Shown here: in pieces, positions 49,985-62,450 of the stretch | Position numbering within the stretch: position 1 is the stretch's first letter | How the letters are laid out: every line of letters starts with the position of its first letter | DNA from: Cycas panzhihuaensis | Lineage: Eukaryota > Cycadophyta | Length of the DNA stretch: 64,000 nt | Direction: 5' to 3' | Assembly (NCBI GenBank): GCA_023213395.1 | Contig: CM041465.1 | Coordinates: forward strand, 250,177,741-250,241,740 | Notes under the pieces: generated by a model | Seen by the model: the letters and a program-made list of their open reading frames with translations, nothing else | Databases searched by the model: none | What the model was told of the DNA's origin: nothing | Translations under genes and position numbers: made by a program

Positions 49985-51990
49985 TTTACCCTTTGTCTTT
50001 AATTCCTAAATGATCCCTAAAGAACTAAAATTTATCTTTTGATAGAGGCTTTATAAAAATGTCTACTAGTTGACTTTCATTATTGCAGTACTAAAGCTCT
50101 ATCTCTTTATTTTGAACCTTTTCTCTAATAAAGTGATAGAGAACCTTTATGTGCTTTATTTTGGCATGGAAGATTAAAATTTTATCATTTTGATGATGCT
50201 GTAATTATCACAAAAGTTTGGAATTGAATCTGTACATTCATGGTTCAAATCCTTAAGCAATTGTTTTAGTCATACTACACATGTTTCTTTATATATGCTT
50301 TACCTAATACCCTTATTGCTTTAAACATTTCTTTATAGTTAATCCCTGTAGTTTGGATATATCCTCTTACTACTAGTTAAGCTTTATACTTTTCTATACT
50401 GCCATTAGATTTTTTCTTTACCTTGAAAACCCATTTGAAACCAACTATGGATTTTCCTTTAGGAGGAAAGGTAAGTTCCTATGTGTTGCTTAGTTTTATT
50501 GCAAGTAATTCTTTTTCCATTGTATCTTGTCATTTTATGTTTTCATAAGCTTTATAATTTTGAGGCTTTATAGTGCATGCTAAGGTTTATTACTTCTAGT
50601 TTCTCTTGAGCTCTCTAATATTTTGTTGAAACTGAGATCTATGTTGTTTTTATAGTGTGCATTATCCACAAATAACTAATTTAGTAAAATTTTAGGCAAT
50701 CCATTAACCATATTTAATTTTTTCAAGATTTCTAATCTATCACTTGTAATATGACCATACTAAGAATGCTAGATTTTATTATTACCAAAATTGCATATAA
50801 CAAAAAGTTAAACCATGCATGTGGAGATTAATTTATACAACTTATTTGGCTCTATCCCTTCTATAATTATAAAACTATTTTATCTTTTATTATAGATATA
50901 ACGTTTGTCCTCATTAAATATAACACAAAGGTTTTTCTTTGTTAGTTAAGATATGAATATAAGATTTTTCTTCAAGCTTGGGACAAAAAAGACATTGCTA
51001 ATTTTCTTTATTTCACTTCTTATTTTGATTGTTATGGTTCCTTTACCTTTTATACTCAGAGTAGAGTTATCTCCTAGTTCAATTATATCATTGAAGGAAT
51101 GAGGATGGAGGGTTTCAAACCAAAATTTTCTTGTGTCATATGATGTGAAGCTCTAGAATCTATGAATCAATCTTCATTGGACTATATATTGGAGGCCAAG
51201 GATGTAAAGAAAGTTATTTCCTCTTCTTTTTTTTAATTTTTATTTATTGTTATAATTACCCGTTGCTCTCTTTCCTTGGGTAATACCGAATCTTCTTTGT
51301 TGACAATATACTCTAGGATTATCAACTCTACTTCATGTAGATCTCTCTCTTCCTCTTGAGTGATTTTTGAATTGTCCTCTACCCTTGATCCTTAGTTTAA
51401 AAATAAAGGCTTCTTCAAGTTCACCCTCTTCCCTGTATCTTTTGGTTCTTTCTTCTTGTTATAATAGGTGTTCGCATAGGGTGTCAAATAACACACTTCC
51501 TACTTATCCTCCTATAGTGAGAATGTTAACCAAATTACTAAATAACTTTGATAATTTATTAAGAATAAGTCATACAAGCTTTGTATTGGAGATCAATTTA
51601 CCAATAAAAGTAAGATTCTCTTTAACATCAACTATTTTTGGTGATGAAGTTAGAGAATGGCTTACCTTCTTTCAAATGTATATTATATAATTGTTCCCTT
51701 GAAGAGATTATTCTAGTCTTAATTTTCTAATGATATAAAGAGGCTAGGATATTCTAGGTTTCTCTTACTAAAGAGGCCTCACTGATGTGAGTTATAAGGG
51801 AATATATAATGAATAAAGGAATAGTTGCAAGGGCATGCCTATCTCTATCTTCCCAACTAACGAGTTTGATTGCATTAATGTCCCTTATATTTGTTTCCCT
51901 TCCTTCAACAACGTTCTAAGTATTCTTAGTAGTTATAATGCCTTTCATCTTAATTATCCAAGTAGTGTAATCTATCCCTTTTAATTTAGT
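49985..51990 (-). pseudogene. C6: internally deleted Ty1/copia gag-pol relic
   Basis: Minus strand, high to low. Gag is at about 51380-51990 with INAIKLVSWEDRD, RKLRLE, LILNKLSKLF, FDTLCEHLL and an Arg/Glu-rich tail. Protease IDSRASHHMTQ is near 51150 (the family has DSGAS, so Gly to Arg). Then ELGDNSTLSIKGKGTITIKI and VFFVPSLKKNL precede pre-integrase ILKKLNMVNGLPKI (about 50700). The integrase core is absent. An early reverse transcriptase piece follows (50330-50470; KSIVGFKWVFKVKKKSNGSI), ending at INYKEMF. The rest of reverse transcriptase is gone. The reading resumes in RNase H with LLKDLNHECTDSIPNFCDN, KHIKVLYHFIREKV and SQLVDIFIKPLSKDKF (49990-50250). Two large deletions thus remove integrase and the polymerase core. 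Confidence 0.85.
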
Positions 51991-52766
51991 AGATTTTGCT
52001 AGGGAGTATATTGAATCTATTTATAAAAAATAGTAGAAAAAAATTATTCAAGTAGAATTATATAGATCTATGCAGATATATGGATTTATAAAAAAGTATA
52101 GTTATGACAAAAAAATTTAAAATATATCTCAAAATGAAGAGTTTTCTAGTGTCTATCCAAATTTGTAAGTGATATTTAGAATATAATTTTGAGTAGAGAG
52201 AAAAATGGTTTGAAAACACAAAATATATCTAAGGTTTCAAAATAAAATTTGTAAATATCTTTTGAAATCTGAAATAAAATGCTATAAATTTATAGTTGAT
52301 AGAAAGATTTAAAAAAGAGGAAGATAATTGAACAAAGTGGATTATAAGAGGACAATGAAGAACCAGCTAAAGATGATTTACACCCATAATAAACTTGAAG
52401 CAATAAGTACACAAGCATAGGAAACATAAAGGAGAAGGAATCAATCTAATCTCCAATAAAATGAGTTGTATTTAAATTGACAACATAATATTACACTCAC
52501 CTTTCAAACTATACATCACAAGAGAGAATGGTTTCTTATATAGATGAGAGAGCTCCCTTTAAGGTCACAATATGATTGACACTTGTCAATTATACATAGA
52601 CTTGTACAAGTGTGCCTAAAGAGGCGAAAGTGGGTCATGTTCCCTTAAGTTATAATATATTATAACACTAGAAAAAATATGTGAGTCGATGTGTCTACTT
52701 TATACATTTAAGTATAAAGTATATATTTAATGCATAACTTAACAATAAAATCTAAAGATTATAACA
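51991..52766 (-). repeat. C6 leader and probable 3' LTR of C7
   Basis: Non-coding. The right edge is well placed: GATTATAACA at 52766 followed by the C7 purine tract. The border between the C6 leader and the C7 LTR could not be found. Confidence 0.45.
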
Positions 52767-52777
52767 CCCTCCCTTAA
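52767..52777 (-). promoter_or_regulatory. Polypurine tract of C7
   Basis: The complement reads TTAAGGGAGGG before the TGTTATAATC start of the LTR. Confidence 0.7.
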
Positions 52778-52779
52778 TG

Positions 52780-55700
52780 TTTACATTATTAAGTTTTACT
52801 CTAAGGTTATTTTTGAAGTGTTTAAACTTTTTTCTACTAAGTACTTTAGTAAAGATGTTTACTAGATGCTAACCTGCTAGTCTATATATGAGGTCAATCT
52901 CACCTTCTATACATGCTCCATGATGAAATGGTGATGGATTTCAATGTGCTTGGGTTAGCATAAAAAACTAGATTCTTAGTTATCTTGATCACACTCTAAT
53001 TATCATAGTAGAACTTTGTAGGATGTGTTTGGTCAAGTTCAAACTCACTAAGAATCCTCTTGATCCATATAACTTTATACATTACATTGACTGTAGTCTT
53101 GTATTATGTTTCTATAGAGGAGAGAGTTATATTATGTTACTTCTTGTAACTCCATAAGATAACAACTAACCTAAGGTTGATCTTTGAGCATATTGGTAAC
53201 CAATCTAATAAGAGTCTGAGAACCCTTCTAGAGTGAAGTCCTTATTATGTATATACTATAAACCATGCAATAATATACTTTTCAAATATATGAGTATATA
53301 TTTTATAGCATTCTAATACCTTTGATTAGGTTGAGATATATACCAAGAATAAATTCTAATTATATAAGATATATATCCAGTCTAATGTTAATAAAATAAA
53401 TAAGCCTACATACTAGTTTCCTATAAAGAGTGGAATTAACTGGTTTTGCATCCTCATCAAGTGAAAATTTAATGCCAATCTCCATAGGTATAGGTATAAG
53501 TTTATAGTCCTCCATTTAAATCATTGTAAAATATTCCAAGTGTATTTAACTTATGAAATAAAGATGTCTTATGACTTTTACCACACCTCCACGTCTAGAA
53601 AGTAGTGAATAAGTTCAAGATCTATCATCTTAAATCTTATTTTCAAATCCTTTTGGAGACTCTCAATTATTGCAATATCACTTCTAATGATAATTAAGTC
53701 ATCAACATATCATATGAAAAAGGGCATGTACTAGTTCCAAACTTTTATGTATAAGTTTAGATATGATAAGGATTAATGAAACTTATGCCTTAAAAAGTAC
53801 TAATTGGTTTAAGAGTACCATGCACGTGGAGCCTACTTTAGTCCATACAAAGTCTTTCTAAGGTGATAGACTATATGTTCTTTATCATATTCAACAATAG
53901 TTAGAAGGTTACTCTAGATATACCTCCTCTGTATGATCGTCATTTAGAAAGGCACTTTTAACATCCATTTGATAAATAGGCTATTTATAATGAGCTTTTA
54001 AGGCCATTATCAATTTAATGGTGTTCATGTTAACCACTGGGATAAAGGCTTCATCATAGTTAATGCTTTCTTTTTATTTAAATCCTTTAGATACCAATTG
54101 AGCTTTGCATCACTCGATTGAACCATCAGACCAAAATTTAGTTTTACAAATCTATTTACAATTTATTACCTGTTTGCCTTCAAGTAATTCAACCAAATTT
54201 CATGTTCTACTTTTTCAAATAAAATGGATCTCATCATTCACAATAATATTCCACTTTTTTTCTTATGCCTCTTTAGAAGTAAAAGGCTTATCAATAACTA
54301 GGACTTCAACCATAAGTATGAAATTGATATTTTATTGATGTATTTTAGATGGACATTTTTCTTTTATAGTTTGTGTACTCTCTATAGTATATAGGTACTA
54401 TTTTGGTAAAATTTTCATCGTTGTTTTAGTCACCTTAATATCTTAATCCTATAAAGGTTTTACAATATTAGGTAGACTACAAGGTTCTAATAGAGGAACC
54501 ATAGAAGTGAATGGAGCTGAAGTAGATGATGGAGGTGAGATAGGTGTTGATGAAGTACATGGTGTTAATGATGTTGAGGGAAGAAAATCCTCAACAATTA
54601 TTTTACCTTTATCAAGAGGAATATAAATAGAGGTAGGATCCATTTCCTTATTGTCCTCATAAAAAATTACATTTCTACTATATGTGCCTTTTTATCGATG
54701 GGGTCAAATATTCGATAAGCTTTGCTACCAATTACATAACCAATAAAGATGTATTTTAAGCTTTTATTATCAAGTTTATGTCTTTGTTATATTTATATAT
54801 GCATGTAGGATGTGTACCCAAAGGTGTATAAATGGATGACAATAGATTTTCTACTAGTTTAGGCCTCCTTTGGTGTCATATCCTATATTATAGTTATGAA
54901 GCTTCTATTTTTAATATATGCAGTTATATGAAGTGTTTCTACCTAATACGACTACAAGAGACCTTTCACACATATCATTACTTTTCTTACTAGAGTTTTG
55001 TTCATCCTTTTTGTTATACCATTTTGTTGTGGTATACAAGGAGTATTAAGATGATGTTTAAGGTTATTATCAATGTAGAACTAGTTAAATTCTTTAGAAG
55101 CAAACTCACTACTATTATTAAATCACTGAATCTTTATTTGTATATTAGACCCCTTCTCTATAGTAAGTTTAAATTCTTTAAATTTGGAGAATGATTTTGA
55201 TTTGTGTTTCATATAATATATCCAAACTTCATGTGAGAAGTCATTAATAAAGGTGATGAAAAATAGTGCTCTACTTAGAGATTACATAGATATAGGTCCA
55301 CAAATGTTTATGTGTATCAACTGTAATAAATATTTAGCCCTCTATACTTTACCTTTTTGAAAAGATTCTCTATGTTATTTCCCCATAATGTAGGTTTCAT
55401 ATAGTCATTTACTCGATGAGATCTTGGTAAGCCAAATACCATGTTTTTCTTTAGCATTAATTTGATGCGCTCTAAGTTAAAGTGATCTAGTTTGTCATGC
55501 CATAATATTTTTTTAATAAGTGATTGTGAGATGTAGACATGTGATTTGCCAAGTATTGCATCTAGTTTATAAAGTTCACGGTCCTCATAACTAACAATAA
55601 TGACTTGATATGGTATATATTTATTATTTTAAAATAATACAGTCATATGTTACTTATCAAGTTATCTAATAGAGAGGAGATTTTTAGATATTGATGCTAC

Positions 55701-56890
55701 TAGAAATATGTTGCTAGTTGGAAACAGTGGAGAAGGGTTCTATGGAGTTTTGAAAGAGGTAATTTTACCAACCCTTAAAATTTATATAGTTTTATTATTT
55801 CTATAGGTAATTATTTGTCCCTTGTTCTCTTCAATATCTCCTAATAATTCAACATCATCTGTCATATGATGGAATGTATCAGAGTTGACAATCCAAATTT
55901 TATTATTGTTGTTGTTATTATATACATAAAATAAGTTAACATTATCATCATACTAATTATTGTGGCTTTGATACCCACCTCTATATATCCCCCTTTGATT
56001 TCCATGATAACCTCCTCGAGATGCACCTTGATTTAGTCTTTACAGGGGTGGTTGTTATTATTGCTTCTGTTGTTGTTATATGTCATGTTACTTCTTTCTA
56101 TATTCAAGCTATGTATGGTCAACCTTACTAAAATAATGACAAATAATAGTTTTAGATTTAGAAGCATTTATATTTAGATTACCAGATACTTTTAGAAAGT
56201 TCTACTTAGGGTCATAGCCTACTTGCTTTTGTTCTTTGTAGTGAAAGCACCAAAAGTTATTCCTTTATCTTGACAAGAGTAGATTTTCTCTTCTTATATC
56301 AGAAGACTTTTTAGTTGATTAAAAGTCATTATTCCCAAAATCCCACCTTAAGTAATTGATGAAGTGAAGTTGTTATACTCCCTTGGTAGTGCATGAATGG
56401 AGATAGTCATAAGGGCTTCATTTACAGATTATTTCCATAATACTATCAATTGAATATTAATTTTATTTATATTTGACAAAAATATTATCATAGGCTTAAT
56501 AAATTTAATGCTAAATAATTTAGCTTTGGACATAACTATATGAGAAATATCTCACCTTTCATATAATGATAATAAAATATCCTAAACTTCTTTTGAAATA
56601 GATATATTAATAATGTTTTGATCAACAATATTGTGAATTAACATATGCAAAAATATTAGTGTTATCTCATCTTCTTTTGCTTCCCAAGTAACAATAATAA
56701 CAGGATTTGCATGGGTCACCATATTAGGATTTACAAATCAGGAATAAGAGTGGATTTAGGAAATCTTCCACATATATAACTCTAAAGTTCATTCATGATT
56801 AATAAGTTCTTTGTTTATTTCTTCTAATTTTAAAATAGTTTAGGTCTAGTAACTTAATAGGACTTATATTAAGCATTGGCATTACGACAT
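52780..56890 (-). pseudogene. C7: near-complete Ty1/copia gag-pol relic
   Basis: Minus strand, high to low. Gag is at about 56240-56800 with WEAKEDEITLIFLHMLIHNI, SKEV, LYER, SIHALPREYNNF and ITQGG. A decayed zinc knuckle (CHYFSKVDHT) and a Gly/Arg/Asn-rich run (ASRGGYHGNQRG) lie at 55980-56150. Protease reads VNSDTFHHMTD (near 55870; the consensus LDSGASHHMT is altered). Pre-integrase with NLERIKLMLKKNMVFGLP is at about 55430-55470, and integrase at about 54850-55400. A Ser/Pro/His-rich linker follows (54449-54660). Reverse transcriptase has IWYVDDLIII near 53700. RNase H (about 52790-53200) has LSSIET, KVIWIKRILSEFELDQ, FYYDN and ITKNLVF. About 4.1 kb is full copia length, disabled by stops and frameshifts. 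Confidence 0.87.
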
Positions 56891-57235
56891 TTTTTTTTTA
56901 AGTTTAAGGTTTTATAGCTAAAAAAATAATTTTAGAACTCTCAAGATTTCACTACTTAAGTTTCACTTGTAAACACATAAAAAACCCTAATTTATTAAGA
57001 GATTAAATAACTGAAAAATGAAAGTGGAGAGCTAGGCTATCAAGTGGTTAAACACTAATTTATAAGTGCGATACAATAGTTGGTCAAAGATCAAGTTTTA
57101 GTACAAAGAAACGGGGTGATTTGTATGATGTACCATACTTTCCTTAGAGTTTTTAGCTTTAATAACACCCTTTTCGAACCTCCCCCATAAAATTGATCTT
57201 AATTAATATAGATTGGTTGTATAGTTGGTTGGTCA
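56891..57235 (-). other. C7 leader and flank
   Basis: No coding trace. A weak primer-site match (complement TGTTATTAAAGC) lies near 57156-57167. The C7 5' LTR itself was not recognised; E8 interrupts just beyond, at 57236. Confidence 0.35.
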
Positions 57236-57557
57236 TGAAGGTTACAATGGAGATGCAAAGTAGAGCAGTAAATATAAAAAACTAATCCATATTATATAAA
57301 CATATGAATATCACTTTGATTAACCCATTTTTGATTAAGAGTATACAACATTTATTCAATGGGTGGTGTTGATGAACACTGTGGGAGATGACCCCATATA
57401 ATTTATACTTTTGAGGGAGGAGAGAAACCTCCTCAACCTCTAATTCAAAATACTATAAAATAATGTGCAACACTAAGTAAACCTTACCTAACTTACCTTG
57501 AAGGGTTGTGTGTTACATACTCCAAGATGGGGTCATGTGATGAGCATTAACCCAACA
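57236..57557 (-). repeat. 3' LTR of E8
   Basis: TGAAGGTTAC...AACCCAACA; pairs with 60054-60375 over the full 322 bp. Confidence 0.92.
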
Positions 57558-57567
57558 TTCCCCCCCT
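57558..57567 (-). promoter_or_regulatory. Polypurine tract of E8
   Basis: The complement reads AAGGGGGGGAA and abuts the TGTTGGG start of the LTR in minus sense. Confidence 0.85.
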
Positions 57568-57672
57568 TAATGGTCATCACATACATCTTTATTTTCTCTT
57601 TAAACTTGTAAAATTTAAACTTAAAAAAAACTTTGAATATTTATCCTTTAGCTTGATCATTATCAACTCGCT

Positions 57673-58269
57673 TTATCCTTTCAGTAATATGTGTCTCTTT
57701 AATATTGAGTGGTTCAAATAATGTCCAAGTAGGTGTAGCTTGATTTGAGGATGAATGGCTACATCTTTGACTTTATTATCTCTCAAAATCTTTATTTTAT
57801 GAGTAATGATCATGTCTAAGTATTTCTCATAAGGTTTCTCCCCTTCAAATGAAGGATCATCTTCATATATAACAATGTGATTGTTCATTTGACTTGAGTC
57901 TTCTTCCTTAGTCTTTTCATCACAAATAACCTACTCTGGCATCTGTCTCACATACTCAACAACATCAAAGTTAAATTCATTCATAGTGAGGGTTTCTCCC
58001 CTATAAATAGAATCTAAGGTGTCCTATACAAATTTGGAGGTCATCATCTCATAAATATTAGAAAATATATTATCATTTATGGTGCAAAATAGTATAGCTA
58101 AGACTTCATTATCCTTTTTTATATCTTCTTTAGTATTAAGTTTATATCCATCTTATAAATATCTCCAAATATCATTTATGATAAAGTAAGTTTGCATTGT
58201 TTTACACTGTTGTTGAAAATTATGCCCATCAAATATATGGAATTATATTTAATTTAGATTCATTTCCAT
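57673..58269 (-). pseudogene. E8 gag-like reading frame
   Basis: A single minus-strand frame of 199 codons, from ATG at 58267-58269 to a stop at 57673, contains five internal stops and no frameshift. The first part resembles copia gag: HIFDGHNF, CKTMQTYFIINDIWRYL, DGYK, then KKDNEVLAILFCTINDNIFS and a TSKFV-stop-DTL segment. That order matches the family pattern in which the substrate strand WxxxM, a KKD segment and an EAWD-like motif follow each other. The second part is acidic and unrecognised (DDPSFEGEKPYEKYLD, LRDNKVKDVAIHP). The stops sit where CAA, CAG or TGG would be expected, so all five fit C-to-T or G-to-A decay. Gag homology is my reading by eye. Confidence 0.68.
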
Positions 58270-58830
58270 TTTATAAGAAACTTTAGTACATAATAAAAAA
58301 AATATGATTTTCAAGTAGACAAATCCTTAAATGAATGCAAGTAGATGATAAAGATATTCCAAAAAGAATGCAAGCCAATATTAATAAGTTATCAATGATG
58401 TGGTCTTGCCAATAACTTCTAAGAAAAAAGGTGTAATGCCTTTAAAATAAAATGTTCCTTTGAAATAAAGTACACTATATGCAACCTTAAGTGCAATAAT
58501 GAATCAAAGATATTTTTAACAAGTGAACATTTTGTAATTTTCAACAAAATATATGCTTTTTAGAGGAATCAGAAAGCTTAATAATTCAATGACCTTATAA
58601 GCAACCTTATAATAAAAATTGTATGTAAAGTAACTAAAATATTTAAGTATGTAGATTTGAAATAAAATCTTCTTAATAATAAAGAAATAAAAAAGATTGA
58701 TAAGATCTAAGCTTTTGATTTTTCAAACGAATAAACACTAGTTTGAGTAAGAAAATGACCAAAAATTTCAGTGTAAGATGAATAATTATTTCTTTTGACC
58801 ACAATGAGAATGTATGAGACAGAAATTTTG

Positions 58831-58872
<42 letters not shown>

Positions 58873-60038
58873 CTTTAGAAAGATGAAAAAATATAAAGAA
58901 GAAACTTTCAAAATAGAGAATTATACCTATTTTAGAATGTAGGACCACTTAGCTTATTGCTCACTTTAAATGTATGTGATCGATCTTCTGTTATAAATTA
59001 GCTTAGAAGAAACTATATAAAAGTAAAATAAAATCTTTAAACATGTATTGTAAGTAATTAGTAAGGTGAATAAAACTTAGTTGTAAGAAAGAACTTCTTA
59101 AAGAATTAAGAGGACAAGCCTGTTCGAATAAATCAGGTGCTCAAGCTGATCAGCTTCAAAATTGTACTAAATAATATCATATTAAGATTAGATTATACAA
59201 GATTGAAGAGTAATAAAATATCTATCCAACAGATCTAACCATTTGGAAAATGGGTTCTTGCAACTCAAGATTTTAATGCACAAGTGAATTAACCCCTTTT
59301 TGGTGCTTAACCGGAGCTAGGGGGCCTAAAAGGAAGTGAAATACTAATAAAATCTTATAAAATAATGTAGAAATGATCAAATATAAACTAAAGAGCTTCT
59401 TAATATGCTTTGAGTCAATAAACTTAAGAAATAATATGTAAAAATATATAATAATGAAAAACTAGGAGCTTTTATGTACCTCAACTTTGTCAGCTTTGAA
59501 TGTCTACAAGAAAACTTTGAAACTGAGAAACTAGAGTTGAGGTAACTCTAGAGGCTGGATCTCTCTCTGTGAGCCATGAAATGAGATGAAAATTGATAGT
59601 CAGTGAGGTATCTTAGGTAGCAAGAGGCTTATAAAGTTGCATGATAATCTATTACTTGCGTGTTGAGAACGAGCCTGTAAACTGAATGGGAGCCAAATGG
59701 AGTAATAGTCGATCAAAACAAAATATCTCATTGTATGGTCAACAAAATCACAAACGGTTTCTTCCACTAGCTCACTAGTTCAACAAGGATCATAATGAGT
59801 AGTCACTTGTAGGGGTTTCAAGTACTGGATCTATTGCACAAGCTTGTCGAATCAATGCTATCAAGTCACCCAAAAAATAAACTTAAAAAATAAAACATAA
59901 ATTGAAAAAAATTAATCAAATAAACTTTAAAATGTATAAAGTTTGAACTTTAATATAATATATAACAAAATCAAACTAATGTAACCGTAGACAATGAGCC
60001 ATAAATTAAATGTAGCTTGCCAAATGTGTGTGGATCTA
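58270..60038 (-). other. E8 leader, non-coding
   Basis: About 1.8 kb between the primer site and the gag-like frame, with a TA microsatellite at 58833-58870. No domain recognised. Confidence 0.5.
58833..58870. repeat. (TA)n microsatellite, 38 bp
   Basis: Uninterrupted AT dinucleotide tract inside the E8 leader. Confidence 0.95.
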
Positions 60039-60051
60039 AGCTCTAATACCA
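60039..60051 (-). promoter_or_regulatory. Primer-binding site of E8
   Basis: The complement reads TGGTATTAGAGCT two bases from the LTR; one difference from the initiator-Met consensus. Confidence 0.82.
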
Positions 60052-60053
60052 AA

Positions 60054-60375
60054 TGAAGGTTACGATGGAGATGCAAAGCAGAGCAGTAAACATAAGAAAC
60101 CAATCCATATTATATAAACATGTGAATATCATTTTGATTAACCCATTTTTGCTTGAGAGTATATAAAATTTCTTCGATAGGTGGTGTTGATGAACACTGA
60201 GGGAGATGACCCCATATAATTTATACTTTTGAGGGAGGAGGGAAACCTCCTCAATCTCTAATTCAAAATACTATAAAATAATATGCAACACTAAGTAAAC
60301 CTTACTTAACTTACCTTGAAGGGTTTTGCATCATATACTCCAAGATAGGGTCATGTGATAAGCATTAACCCAATA
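60054..60375 (-). repeat. 5' LTR of E8
   Basis: TGAAGGTTAC...AACCCAATA; the terminal CA has become TA. Pairs with 57236-57557. Confidence 0.92.
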
Positions 60376-60806
60376 TGTCCCCTATGGAATGCACTAATCT
60401 TAAGACTTTAAGGCAAGGTTTATAACATTTTTTAAGCCTCTATACTTAAAAAATTTATAGATTTTAATGATGTGAATATGAAATAATGGATTAATCATGG
60501 AACTGGTAAATAGTTACATAATAGATACATTAAAAAGCTAAGGTGAGATACTGAGTGGAATTGGTCTGCCTATAAACTAAAAATTCATTTATTTAGAATG
60601 ACCTCACAATCCTCTAATATCTTCACAATACAAAATTATACCCTTAATATACATACAGGATCAATAACAATCTACAAAAGATTCTATAACTACCCTGACA
60701 CTTATCATAAGTCCATTTAGGACTTTAGTAACTCTTGTAGTACATGACATTATCCTTGATAACTCATCCCTCAATATGCCCTTACATGAATAATAATCCT
60801 AATACT
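60376..60806 (-). repeat. Probable 3' LTR of C9
   Basis: Non-coding, bounded on the right by AATCCTAATA and the purine tract at 60807-60817. The left end is hidden by the E8 insertion or lies within this span. The reverse complement starts TATTAGG, a likely decayed TGTTAGG. Confidence 0.5.
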
Positions 60807-60817
60807 CCCCCTTAATA
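60807..60817 (-). promoter_or_regulatory. Polypurine tract of C9
   Basis: The complement reads TTAAGGGGGAG, the standard copia form. Confidence 0.75.
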
Positions 60818-62450
60818 TTTATATGATCAATTGAATTTATCAAACTAGCTTGTTAAAAAAATATTAGGCCTCATCTTTGATTTCCATTTTCTCTTTATCT
60901 CCAACAACTTAGCTTGCTTAATGGTCTTCATGTACCATTTAAGAAATTTAATGGATGGAATGAACTCAGGTTCTAATATGTCTCTTGAGTGTCTTTAAAT
61001 TTCTCCTCTTTAGTTTCTTCCTCTTTAGGTTGAATCTTTTGTTCAATAACCTACCGAATCGGAGAATTGGATTCAAATTGTTCCTCAATTTACTTCCCTT
61101 TGTCTTACCAAATCTTCTAGATGTCTAGATCTTAACCCTAATCTGTCACTTGCTTATCAAATTCATTGGAGATAATTTCTACAATATATTTTTCATCTTT
61201 TTCAAAGATAACTTCCTAAGTTATATGAACCTTTCTGGTTATCAACTTATATATCTGGTATACTTTTATCTCTTCATTATACCCAACAAGAATGCCTTCT
61301 AAGCTTTTATCAACAACTTCCTAATGTTTATCTTTGGAAATCTGCATATATGTTGTGCTTCTAAATATTTTAAGATGGATAACTATAGGATTACAAATTA
61401 ACCATGCTTCTTTAGGTGTTTTATCTTATATAACTTTAGTAGTGCTTCTGTATGTTAAGTAAGTTGTTGTACCAACCGCTTCTACCCAAAAAATATATGA
61501 GAGATTCTTAGCCTTCATTAACACTTTAGCCTTTTTAATAAACATCTTATTTATTCTCTCAGCTAACCTATCCTACTAATGAGAGTAGGTTGATATCATA
61601 TTTTTGATATTATGGTCCTTACAAAATTAGATAAAGATTCTGGAGGTAAATTCATCCTTATTATTTAACCTTAGTGTCTTGATTTTTTATCTACATTCCT
61701 TCTCCAATTTTGGTTTAAACTTCTTAAATGACTTAAATACCTGAGACCTCTCCTTGAAAGGTTAAATCTATATTTTCTTAGAATAATCATCAATGAAGGT
61801 TAGGAGATATTTTACATCTCTAAGTAAAATGTTTAGCATAGGATCATAAATATCTAAGTGTACTAGGTTTAACATTTCAGTCGCCTTGTCTTTCAAAAAT
61901 CTTTTCTTATGCTACTTTTTATTTATACAAAGATCATATATACCCTTTTCTACTCTAAACTTTGGGAGACCATGCACTATATTTATTGTTTTCATCAATC
62001 AAAGGCTAGGGAAATATAAATGTCCCAACCTTTCATGCCACTAATGAATCTTATTTACTACCCCTGTAGTTAAATATGCTCTTTGGTTTATAGACTTACC
62101 TAAGAGCCTATAAAAATGGATTTTACTTATTCCCTCTACAATTGTTTAACCCTCATGATCATTGATAATTTCCTTCCCATCTTTAAAGAGAACACTCATC
62201 CCATTGTCCTTTATCTAACTGATAGAAATCAAAATTTTCTTTAATCTAGGTATGTACAAAACATCTTCCATATAATAATCATTACACTCTAGAGCTATAA
62301 TTAAAACTTTCCCAATGATTTTAATAGTTAATATTTTATTATGTCCCAGAGATTTAGTATGGCCGAATGCCTCCCACATGTACTTAAACTAGTCAAGCTT
62401 GCCTGTCATGTGTTTGGAAGCACCTGAATCTATATACTAGACATTATTAT
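60818..62450 (-). pseudogene. C9: Ty1/copia relic, protease to integrase, polymerase deleted
   Basis: Minus strand, high to low. Protease YIDSGASKHMTGKLD (near 62415-62440) retains an intact DSGAS site, then KILTIKIIGKVL, DYYMEDVLYIPRLKKIL. Pre-integrase WHERLGHLYFPSL follows (about 62020-62060), then a zinc motif. The integrase core has LVHLDIYDPM (first Asp, about 61870), RLNNKDEF (second Asp changed to Asn) and, after two stops, DRLAERINKMF (Glu, about 61560). Integrase ends with FWVEAVGTTTYLTYRS (about 61490), SLEGILVGYNEEIKVY and a linker to about 61000. Reverse transcriptase and RNase H are absent; the 3' end with its purine tract follows almost directly. The protease and pre-integrase resemble C1 closely, suggesting the same family. 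Confidence 0.87.

Larger units (their letters stand above)
57236..60375 (-). mobile_element. E8: gag-only non-autonomous copia-like element, 3140 bp
   Basis: Two 322-bp LTRs (57236-57557, 60054-60375) differ at about 27 positions without gaps. The minus-strand primer site lies at 60039-60051 and the purine tract at 57558-57567. The only protein trace is one gag-like frame (57673-58269). No protease, integrase, reverse transcriptase or RNase H is present, and the interior is only 2.5 kb. This matches what has been described in plants as terminal-repeat retrotransposons with a GAG domain. Flanks GGTCA and TGTCC agree at three of five positions, so the target-site duplication is doubtful. Confidence 0.82.

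Noticed and set aside
57156-57167. C7 primer-binding site
   Set aside because: Three mismatches to the consensus and no LTR border beside it; too weak for its own feature.
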